Part shown: positions 58,014 to 64,000 of the stretch, piece by piece
Layout of the letters: each line of letters begins with the position of its first letter
Numbering within the stretch: the stretch's first letter is position 1
Assembly: GCF_003402415.2 (NCBI RefSeq)
Contig: NZ_AP036014.1
Coordinates: 1,364,001 to 1,428,000, forward strand
Source of the DNA: Cupidesulfovibrio sp000226255
GTDB taxonomy: Bacteria > Desulfobacterota > Desulfovibrionia > Desulfovibrionales > Desulfovibrionaceae
Direction of reading: 5' to 3'
Length of the DNA: 64,000 nt
Made by a program: the position numbers and the translations under genes
The notes under the pieces: model-generated
The model's database searches: none
The model's input: only the letters and a program-made list of their open reading frames with translations
What the model was told of the DNA's origin: nothing

Positions 58014-59090
58014 ATGCTGTATAACCTGCTGTATCCGTTAAGCACCGAATTCACGGTCCTCAACGTCTTCCGCTACATCACCTTCCGGTCGGTGTGGGCG
58101 CTGCTGACGGCGTTGCTGCTGTCCATCCTCATGGGGCCCCGGTTCATCGAATGGCTGCAGCGCATCAAGTGCGGCCAGCAGATCCACGAGGACGTCACCT
58201 GCCACGTGCAGAAGGCGGGCACCCCCACCATGGGCGGCCTGCTCATCGCCTTTTCGCTGTCCATCAGCGTGCTGCTGTGGGCCGACCTGACCAACAAGTA
58301 CGTCTGGCTGACCATGCTCATCTTTCTGGGATTTGGCCTGGTGGGCTTTCTGGACGACTACATCAAAGTGCGCCGCCGCAACAACAAGGGCCTTTCCGCG
58401 CGCGCCAAGTTCCTGGGTCAGGTGGTTGTGGCCGCCGTGGCCATGTATCTGGTGGTCGCCGAGCCGGTGTATTCCACGCGCCTCGCCTTCCCGTTCTTCA
58501 AGGGCCTCGCGCCCGACCTCGGCTGGCTGTACATCCCCTTCGCCGTGACGGTCATGGTGGGCTCGTCCAACGGGGTGAACCTTACCGACGGGCTGGACGG
58601 CCTGGCCATCGGCCCCACCATCATCGCGGGCATGGTCTTCGCCGTGTTCATCTACGTGGCGGGCAACGTGCAGATGTCCAACTACCTGCAGGTGCCCTAC
58701 GTGCCCGGCGTGGGCGAGGTGACGGTGTTCTGCGGGGCGCTGGTGGGTGCGAGCCTGGGCTTTCTGTGGTTCAACGCCTACCCCGCGCAGGTGTTCATGG
58801 GCGACGTGGGCTCGCTGGCCCTTGGCGGCGCGCTGGGCTTCCTGGCCGTGCTGTGCAAGCAGGAACTGCTGCTGCTCATCGTGGGCGGGCTGTTCGTGGT
58901 GGAAACCCTGTCGGTGATCCTGCAGGTGGGCTACTTCAAGTTCACGGGGGGCAAGCGCATCTTCCGCATGGCCCCGCTGCACCACCATTTTGAACTGCAG
59001 GGCATCCCCGAGTCGAAGATCATCATCAGGTTCTGGATCATGTCGGCGCTGCTGGGGTTGATGGCGCTGTCGGTCCTGAAGCTCCGCTAG
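58014..59090 (+). CDS. mraY: phospho-N-acetylmuramoyl-pentapeptide transferase
   Basis: Makes lipid I by joining UDP-MurNAc-pentapeptide to undecaprenyl phosphate. The 358-residue protein has about ten membrane helices and the conserved loops KAGTPTMGGLL, FLDDYIKVRRRNNKGLS (catalytic aspartates), NLTDGLDGLAIGP, WFNAYPAQVFMGDVGSLALGG and APLHHHFELQG. The ATG at 58014 has only a G-rich upstream stretch. Structured element C begins at its stop codon. Confidence 0.97.
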   Translation: MLYNLLYPLSTEFTVLNVFRYITFRSVWALLTALLLSILMGPRFIEWLQRIKCGQQIHEDVTCHVQKAGTPTMGGLLIAFSLSISVLLWADLTNKYVWLTMLIFLGFGLVGFLDDYIKVRRRNNKGLSARAKFLGQVVVAAVAMYLVVAEPVYSTRLAFPFFKGLAPDLGWLYIPFAVTVMVGSSNGVNLTDGLDGLAIGPTIIAGMVFAVFIYVAGNVQMSNYLQVPYVPGVGEVTVFCGALVGASLGFLWFNAYPAQVFMGDVGSLALGGALGFLAVLCKQELLLLIVGGLFVVETLSVILQVGYFKFTGGKRIFRMAPLHHHFELQGIPESKIIIRFWIMSALLGLMALSVLKLR

Positions 59091-59234
59091 GGGTTGTTTC
59101 TAAATTGTTCTTTCGCCCGTTGGCGGCGTCAATCTTCGCCTGCCATTTTGGTCAAATACGATAAGAGTATACTCCCTCATGGCAGGCTCGTTTTCCTTGC
59201 CAACGAACGAAAACCCTAATTTGGAAACAACCCC
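59090..59234 (+). other. structured intergenic element C (mraY-murD)
   Basis: A 145-nt nested hairpin whose first base is the last base of the mraY TAG. The outer arm GGGGTTGTTTCTAAATT pairs with AATTTGGAAACAACCCC. Stem 2 is CGTTGGC (59118-59124) with GCCAACG (59199-59205). Stem 3 is GCCTGCCAT (59138-59146) with ATGGCAGGC (59179-59187). The apex has GGTCAAATACG and AGTATACTCCCT, the same pattern as copies A and B with linked changes. Confidence 0.85.
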
Positions 59235-59252
59235 TGGGACAAGGAAACGGCA

Positions 59253-60578
59253 ATGACTTGCGACAAGCACATGGCGCGGACCATCGGCAAGGGCGACCTT
59301 GTGGTGGTCGTGGGCGCGGGCCGCTCGGGCATGGCTGCCGCGCGGCTGCTGCACCGCATGGGGGCGCGCGTGCGCCTGCTGGAACGCAAGGCCGACGGCG
59401 TGCCTGCCGACTTTCTGCAATGGGCGGCCGCATCGGGCGTGGAAATCGCCACCGGCCCCCATTCCCCGGCGCAGTTCGAGGGGGCGCGGGCCGTGGTGCC
59501 CAGCCCTGGCATGGCCGTGGCCACGCTGCGCCCGCTGCTGCCCGAGGGGCCGGACGCGCCCGAGGTGCTGGCCGAAATGGAGCTTGCCTGGCGGCAGCTC
59601 AACGGCGAACCCGTGTTGGCCGTCACCGGCACCAGCGGCAAGACCACCACGGTCTCGCTGTGCGCGGCCATGCTCAAGGCGCAGGGTCTTGGCGTGTTCC
59701 TGGGCGGCAACATCGGCACCCCCCTCAGCGAGTACGTGCTGTCCGTGGCGGATGGCGGGCCGCGCGCGGATGCGCTGGTCATCGAGATTTCCAGCTTCCA
59801 GTTGCAGGCCTGCACCACCTTTCGGCCGCGCGTGGCCATGCTGCTCAACGTCAGCGAGAATCACCTCGACTACCACGCGGACATGGCGGAATACATCGAC
59901 GCCAAGTTCCGGCTGTTCCGCTGCATGGAAGAAGGCGACCTAGCCATCTTCGGCGAGGGCGTGCGCGATCTGGTCGCCGCGCGCGAGCTGAAGCCCCGTA
60001 CGCTGTTCTTCGACGCCGGGGCGAAGCGCTTTCCGCAAACCCGCCTGCTGGGCGGTCACAACCTGGCCAACATCGAGGCCGCGTGGCAGGCCTGCCGCGA
60101 ATTCGGCGTGACGCCGGAGGCGGCGGGAAGGGCCGTGGCGGACTTCGCCCCATTGGAACACCGGCTGGAGGCCGTGGCCGAGCGAAACGGCGTGCTGTGG
60201 GTGAACGATTCCAAGTGCACCACGGTGGAGGCCCTGCGCGTGGCGCTGCAAGCCTTCGACAGGCCGGTGGTGCTGATGGTGGGCGGCAAGTTCAAGGGGG
60301 GCGACCTTGCGTCCCTGCTGCCGCTGCTGCACGGACGGGTGCGGGCCGTGGTGGGCTTTGGCGCCAGCCGTGAACATTTCGAGGGGGCATGGTTGGGGCA
60401 GGGGGATTTCTCCATGTCCTGGCATCCCGCGCTGGAACCCGCCGTGGCCGAGGCCGCCGCGCTGGCCCAGCCTGGCGACGCGGTGGTGATGGCCCCGGCC
60501 ACCTCCAGCTTCGACCTCTTCGCCAACTACAAGGAGCGCGGCCACGCCTTCCGCCGCGTGGTGGAGGCCCTGCCATGA
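59253..60578 (+). CDS. murD: UDP-N-acetylmuramoylalanine-D-glutamate ligase
   Basis: Adds D-glutamate to UDP-MurNAc-L-alanine. The 441-residue Mur ligase has the N-terminal nucleotide fold (VVVVGAGRSGMAAARLL), the ATP loop AVTGTSGKTTTVSLC (about 122-136), IEISSFQLQ, NVSENHLDYHADMAEY and VNDSKCTTVEALRVAL. AAGGAAA precedes the ATG. Its TGA overlaps the ftsW start (ATGA). It is separated from mraY by structured element C. Confidence 0.96.
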   Translation: MTCDKHMARTIGKGDLVVVVGAGRSGMAAARLLHRMGARVRLLERKADGVPADFLQWAAASGVEIATGPHSPAQFEGARAVVPSPGMAVATLRPLLPEGPDAPEVLAEMELAWRQLNGEPVLAVTGTSGKTTTVSLCAAMLKAQGLGVFLGGNIGTPLSEYVLSVADGGPRADALVIEISSFQLQACTTFRPRVAMLLNVSENHLDYHADMAEYIDAKFRLFRCMEEGDLAIFGEGVRDLVAARELKPRTLFFDAGAKRFPQTRLLGGHNLANIEAAWQACREFGVTPEAAGRAVADFAPLEHRLEAVAERNGVLWVNDSKCTTVEALRVALQAFDRPVVLMVGGKFKGGDLASLLPLLHGRVRAVVGFGASREHFEGAWLGQGDFSMSWHPALEPAVAEAAALAQPGDAVVMAPATSSFDLFANYKERGHAFRRVVEALP

Positions 60579-61762
60579 GGTTCGGCGCGCAGGCGGACGC
60601 CCACCCCTCGGCCGCGCTGGCCGAACTGCGGCACGGCGGCGGCAGCTTTGGCGGCATCGCCCACGGCGACCACGGTCCGCAGAACGGCGTGGACTGGTGG
60701 CTGTTCGCCATTGCGCTTACCCTGCTGGGCATCGGCCTGCTGATGGTGCTTTCCGCCAGCGGCATCGTGGCCGAGCGCTTCAATGGCGACAAGTACTACT
60801 TCTTCAAGCGCCAGATGATCTTCGCCTGCGTGGGCGGCGTGGCCATGTTCATCGCCGCGCTGATGCCCCGCAACCTGCTGTACAAGCTGCAATACCCGGC
60901 CCTGTTCGGGGTGCTGGCGCTGCTCATCCTGGTGCTGACCCCGGTGGGCACCAAGGTCAACGGCGCGCGCCGCTGGATCCTTCTGGGGCCGGTGGCCGTG
61001 CAGCCCATGGAATTCACCAAGATCGCCCTGGCCCTGTATCTGGCCTACTTCATGAGCACCAAGCAGGCGCTCATCAAGACCTTCAGCCGGGGGGTCATCC
61101 CGCCTTTCGCGGTCACGGGGCTGTTCTGCGGGTTGCTGCTGCTTCAGCCCGACTTCGGCGGGGCGGCGGTGCTGGCCATGATTCTGTTCTTCATGTGCCT
61201 GGTGGGCGGCACGCGGTTCATCTATCTCGCCCTTTCCGGCGCGGCCGCCGTGGCCGGGGGCTGGCTGCTCATCGTGCAGTCGCCGTACCGCTTCCGCCGC
61301 CTGACCGCCTTTCTCGACCCCTTCGCCGACGCGCAGGACTCCGGCTACCAGTTGGTGCAGTCGCTGTTCGCGCTGGGGTCGGGCGGCATCACCGGCGTGG
61401 GCATCGGGGCCAGTCGCCAGAAGCTGTTCTACCTGCCGGAAGCGCACAACGACTTCATCATCGCCGTGCTGGGCGAGGAACTGGGCTTCATCGGCATGTC
61501 GCTGGTCTTCGTGCTGATGGGACTGATGTTCTGGCGGTGCTTCCGCATTGCCGCCCGGCAGGAGGACCTGCGAGACCGGTTCACCGCCTTCGGCATCACT
61601 CTGGTGCTGCTGCTGGGGGCCGTGCTGAACATGGCGGTGGTCATGGGCGTGGCGCCACCCAAGGGCGTGCCCATGCCCTTCCTGAGTTATGGCGGCAGCA
61701 GCCTGTTGACCACGCTGACCTGTGTGGGCCTGTTGCTGAATTATTCGCGGACGGCGCGCTGA
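60575..61762 (+). CDS. ftsW: SEDS peptidoglycan polymerase FtsW
   Basis: Septal peptidoglycan glycosyltransferase that works with FtsI. The 395-residue protein has a 45-residue cytosolic start, then about ten membrane helices. Conserved SEDS segments are VLSASGIVAERF, ARRWILLGPVAVQPMEFTKIALALY, LLQPDFGGAAVL, QLVQSLFALGSGGITGVGIGASRQKLFYLPEAHNDFIIAVLGEELGFIG (with the catalytic Asp region in the PEAHNDF loop) and PFLSYGGSSLL. The ATG overlaps the murD stop. Confidence 0.96.
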   Translation: MRFGAQADAHPSAALAELRHGGGSFGGIAHGDHGPQNGVDWWLFAIALTLLGIGLLMVLSASGIVAERFNGDKYYFFKRQMIFACVGGVAMFIAALMPRNLLYKLQYPALFGVLALLILVLTPVGTKVNGARRWILLGPVAVQPMEFTKIALALYLAYFMSTKQALIKTFSRGVIPPFAVTGLFCGLLLLQPDFGGAAVLAMILFFMCLVGGTRFIYLALSGAAAVAGGWLLIVQSPYRFRRLTAFLDPFADAQDSGYQLVQSLFALGSGGITGVGIGASRQKLFYLPEAHNDFIIAVLGEELGFIGMSLVFVLMGLMFWRCFRIAARQEDLRDRFTAFGITLVLLLGAVLNMAVVMGVAPPKGVPMPFLSYGGSSLLTTLTCVGLLLNYSRTAR

Positions 61763-61814
61763 CGGCGCGCCTTCGCACGTTTCTGCCACCGAACGAAATA
61801 CCGGAGGACACACC

Positions 61815-62933
61815 ATGCGCCGCGTCATCCTCACCACTGGCGGAACCGGGGGGCACATCTTCCCGGCGCTGGCCGTGGCCGAGGAGATCACCCGCCGCCA
61901 TCCCAAAGCCCGCGTCCTGTTCCTGGGCGGGCAATACGGGCCGGAGGCCGACCTTGCGGCCCGAGCGGGGCTCGAGTATGTGGGCCTGCCGGTGCGCGGG
62001 GTGATGGGGCGCGGCCTGCGCGCGGTGACAGCCGCCGGGGCCATGGCCCTTGGTGTATGGCGCGCGGTTTCCGTGGTGCGCCGGTTCGACCCGGACATGG
62101 TGGTGGGCTTCGGCGGCTACGCCGCCTTTGCCGGCGTGCTGGCCGCGCGGCTGTGCGGCAGGCCCGCCGCCATCCACGAGCAGAATTCCATCCCCGGGTT
62201 GACCAATCGCCTGCTGGGCCGCGTGGTGCGGCGGGTTTTCCTGTCTCTGCCGGACACGGCGGGCGTGTTTTCCGCAGGACGCTGCGTGCTCACCGGCAAC
62301 CCGGTGCGTGCGGCCATCGTGGCGGCGGGTGAGGCGACCGGGGTGCAGCGTTCCACCCGTTCGCGCCGCCTGCTGGTTATGGGCGGCAGCCTGGGGGCCC
62401 GCGCCATCAACGAGGCCGTGGTGGCCGCGCTGCCCGCCCTGCGCGACGCCGGTGTTGAGCTGTGGCACCAGACCGGCACCTCCGATTGGGAACGGGTGCG
62501 CGCGGGCTACAAGCAGGCCGGAATTTCCGAAGCCCGCGTCGAGGCGTTCATCGACGACGTGGCCAGCGCCTACACCTGGGCCGACCTCGTGCTGTGCCGC
62601 GCCGGGGCCACTTCGGTGGCCGAGTTGGCCGTGGCGGGCAAGCCCTCGGTGCTGGTGCCGTTTCCGTTCGCCACCCACAACCACCAGTTGCACAACGCCC
62701 GGCACATCGCCGACGCCGGGGCCGCGCTGGTGGTGGAGCAGAAGGATCTTGTCCCCCAGGTAGGCGGCCCCGACGGCAAGGCCGCCGTGGCCCTGGACCG
62801 CGTGCTCACCGGACTTCTGGCCGATCGCCAGCGCCTGGACCGCATGGGCGGCGCAGCGCGCGCCATGGGCAGGCCGCAGGCCGCTGCCGCCGTGGTGGAC
62901 GGCATGGAAGCCATCCTCGCGGGGCGCAAGTAG
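61815..62933 (+). CDS. murG: UDP-GlcNAc:lipid I N-acetylglucosaminyltransferase
   Basis: Converts lipid I to lipid II on the inner face of the membrane. The 372-residue GT-B enzyme has TTGGTGGHIFPALAVAEEI at residues 6-24, VVGFGGYAAFAGVLAA, HEQNSIPGLTNRLL, MGGSLGARAINEAV and the donor site CRAGATSVAELAVAGKPSVLVPFPFATHNHQ. GGAGG precedes the ATG. A 27-bp gap filled by a repeat element starts after the stop. Confidence 0.97.
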   Translation: MRRVILTTGGTGGHIFPALAVAEEITRRHPKARVLFLGGQYGPEADLAARAGLEYVGLPVRGVMGRGLRAVTAAGAMALGVWRAVSVVRRFDPDMVVGFGGYAAFAGVLAARLCGRPAAIHEQNSIPGLTNRLLGRVVRRVFLSLPDTAGVFSAGRCVLTGNPVRAAIVAAGEATGVQRSTRSRRLLVMGGSLGARAINEAVVAALPALRDAGVELWHQTGTSDWERVRAGYKQAGISEARVEAFIDDVASAYTWADLVLCRAGATSVAELAVAGKPSVLVPFPFATHNHQLHNARHIADAGAALVVEQKDLVPQVGGPDGKAAVALDRVLTGLLADRQRLDRMGGAARAMGRPQAAAAVVDGMEAILAGRK

Positions 62934-62960
62934 GTGAGGACACAATTCGTTAGGGTGTGA

Positions 62961-63188
62961 ATTTTTTGTGTGCCTCCGGCGGGCAAGGTGCTTCGCGCTC
63001 TGCGATCGCCATCCGTAAGGTTCGCGCTTCGCGCTCACCTAACGGCTGCCGTCCCTGCACCCCTGAATAGGGGAAAATTTCATCGGTGCAGCGCGTCCCC
63101 TCTACAGGGGGGCTGACAGCAAATTGAAAGTTTTTCGAAATGGGGTTGCAAGGGGCAGCGCCCCTTGCCCGCCGGAGGCGTAAAAAAC
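62961..63188 (+). repeat. dispersed palindromic intergenic element, copy D2 (murG-murC)
   Basis: The outer arms are TTTTTTGTGTGCCTCCGGCG plus GGCAAGG (62962-62988) and, inverted, CCTTGCCCGCCGGAGGCGTA plus AAAAA (63163-63187), about 25 paired bases. Inside are CTGCGATCGCCATCCG, CCGTAAGGTTCGC, CACCTAACGG and CTGCCGTCCC, in the same order as in D1 at 11130-11340. It fills the gap 62934-63242 inside the dcw cluster; no gene lies in it. Confidence 0.85.
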
Positions 63189-63242
63189 GGAACCTTGCCT
63201 CCGTCAGTGATTGCAATCAAGCGCAAGGCAATATGAAAAGCT

Positions 63243-64000
63243 ATGAATAACAACAAGATCAAGAAAATACACATGGTCGGCATCGGCGGCTCGGGCATGA
63301 GCGGCATCGCAGAGGTGCTGCTGAACCTGGGCTACGAGGTCTGCGGTTCGGACATGGCCGACGGCACGGTGGTGCGCCGCCTGCGCAAGCTGGGGGCGGA
63401 GATTTTCATCGGGCATGGCGCGGGCAACGTCACGGACGCGCAGGTGCTGGTGAAGTCCACGGCCATCGGCGACGACAACCCGGAAGTGGCGGCCGCGCGC
63501 ACGCGGGGCATCCCCATCATTCCGCGCGCAGAAATGCTGGCCGAGCTGATGCGCCTGCGCACGGGCATCGCCATCGCGGGCACGCACGGCAAGACCACCA
63601 CCACCTCGCTGGCCGCCGCCATCTTCGACGAGGCGGGCACCGACCCCACGGTGATCATCGGCGGGCGGCTGAACGCCTATGGGGCCAACGCACGCCTGGG
63701 CGACGGCCAATACCTTATCGCCGAGGCGGACGAATCGGACGGGTCGTTCCTGTGCCTGTTCCCCATCGTCACCGTGGTCACCAACGTGGACATGGATCAC
63801 ATGGACCATTACCCCTCGTTGCAGGCCATCGACGACGCCTTCGTGGACTTCATGAACAAGGTGCCGTTCTACGGCATGAACGTGGTTTGCGGGGACGACC
63901 CAGGTGTGCGCAGGCTGCTGCCCCGCGTGAAGCGCCCGGTGATCACCTACGGCTTCGACGAGCACAACGCCATTCGGGCCGAGGTGCTGGCCTGCGCGGA
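63243..64000 (+). CDS. murC: UDP-N-acetylmuramate-L-alanine ligase, 3' end outside window
   Basis: Adds L-alanine to UDP-MurNAc, the first stem-peptide step. About 252 codons are visible: the nucleotide fold HMVGIGGSGMSGIAEVL (10-26), the ATP loop IAIAGTHGKTTTTSLA (about 110-125), EADESDGSFL, and NVDMDHMDHY. The C-terminal substrate domains lie beyond base 64000. The ATG at 63243 has only a weak ribosome-binding site; a tiny overlapping five-codon frame (63233) just before it could couple re-initiation. Confidence 0.95.
   Translation, partial: MNNNKIKKIHMVGIGGSGMSGIAEVLLNLGYEVCGSDMADGTVVRRLRKLGAEIFIGHGAGNVTDAQVLVKSTAIGDDNPEVAAARTRGIPIIPRAEMLAELMRLRTGIAIAGTHGKTTTTSLAAAIFDEAGTDPTVIIGGRLNAYGANARLGDGQYLIAEADESDGSFLCLFPIVTVVTNVDMDHMDHYPSLQAIDDAFVDFMNKVPFYGMNVVCGDDPGVRRLLPRVKRPVITYGFDEHNAIRAEVLACA

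Overview
The window is very G+C-rich (roughly two thirds G+C by eye) and carries gene sets typical of a sulfate-reducing deltaproteobacterium of the Desulfovibrio / Nitratidesulfovibrio vulgaris type: a BirA-regulated biotin operon containing fatty-acid-synthase-like genes, a hybrid cluster protein (Hcp) locus with a CRP/FNR regulator and a FrdX-like ferredoxin, and a dcw cell-wall cluster. I infer the group from gene content and gene order as I remember them. I searched no database.

Layout. 1-7488 (minus): biotin operon bioB-bioA-hotdog-SDR-ACP-ketosynthase-hotdog-bioF (bioF runs off the left edge), tightly packed with ATGA/GTGA overlaps, facing birA (plus) across a good BirA operator at 7547-7579. 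8820-13244 (plus): MATE exporter, DUF2156 protein, NifU-type scaffold, gltX. 13809-23599: tandem HD/HD-GYP protein, acidic-tailed protein, HcpR-like regulator, small 7-TM protein, then on minus a sensor kinase, an iron alcohol dehydrogenase, FrdX-like ferredoxin and Hcp. 24169-26421 (plus): an activase/dehydratase pair resembling double-cubane cluster proteins. 26736-29027 (minus): Kup potassium transporter. 29727-42066 (plus): tRNA-Val(GAC), thrS, infC (AUA start), rpmI, rplT, pheS, pheT, merR, rpe, tkt, pgk. 42628-51837: MucR-like regulator; minus genes for a lipoprotein, a YkgJ-like protein, aroK, rpsI, rplM; plus HD and CBS proteins; minus HD-GYP protein and pyk. 52385-64000 (plus): dcw cluster mraZ-rsmH-ftsL-ftsI-murE-mraY-murD-ftsW-murG-murC (murC cut at the right edge); murF is not in its usual place.

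How genes work together. The biotin operon seems to carry its own small elongation system (ketosynthase, carrier protein, ketoreductase, two hotdog proteins) to make the pimeloyl precursor that BioF, BioA and BioB use. The two hotdog proteins have lost opposite halves of the FabZ active site, so they may work only as a heterodimer. Hcp, FrdX and the regulator form a nitrosative-stress unit; a CRP/FNR-type palindrome lies about 41.5 bp upstream of the inferred hcp start point.

Most unusual signal. Three 143-145 nt intergenic elements (32777-32921, 48207-48349, 59090-59234) each begin at the stop codon of the upstream gene and fold into the same nested hairpin. Their paired segments differ between copies but stay complementary, while the internal and apical loops are conserved. 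This looks like an undescribed structured RNA or DNA element. Two other intergenic palindrome families and an eight-copy 28-bp tandem array are also present.
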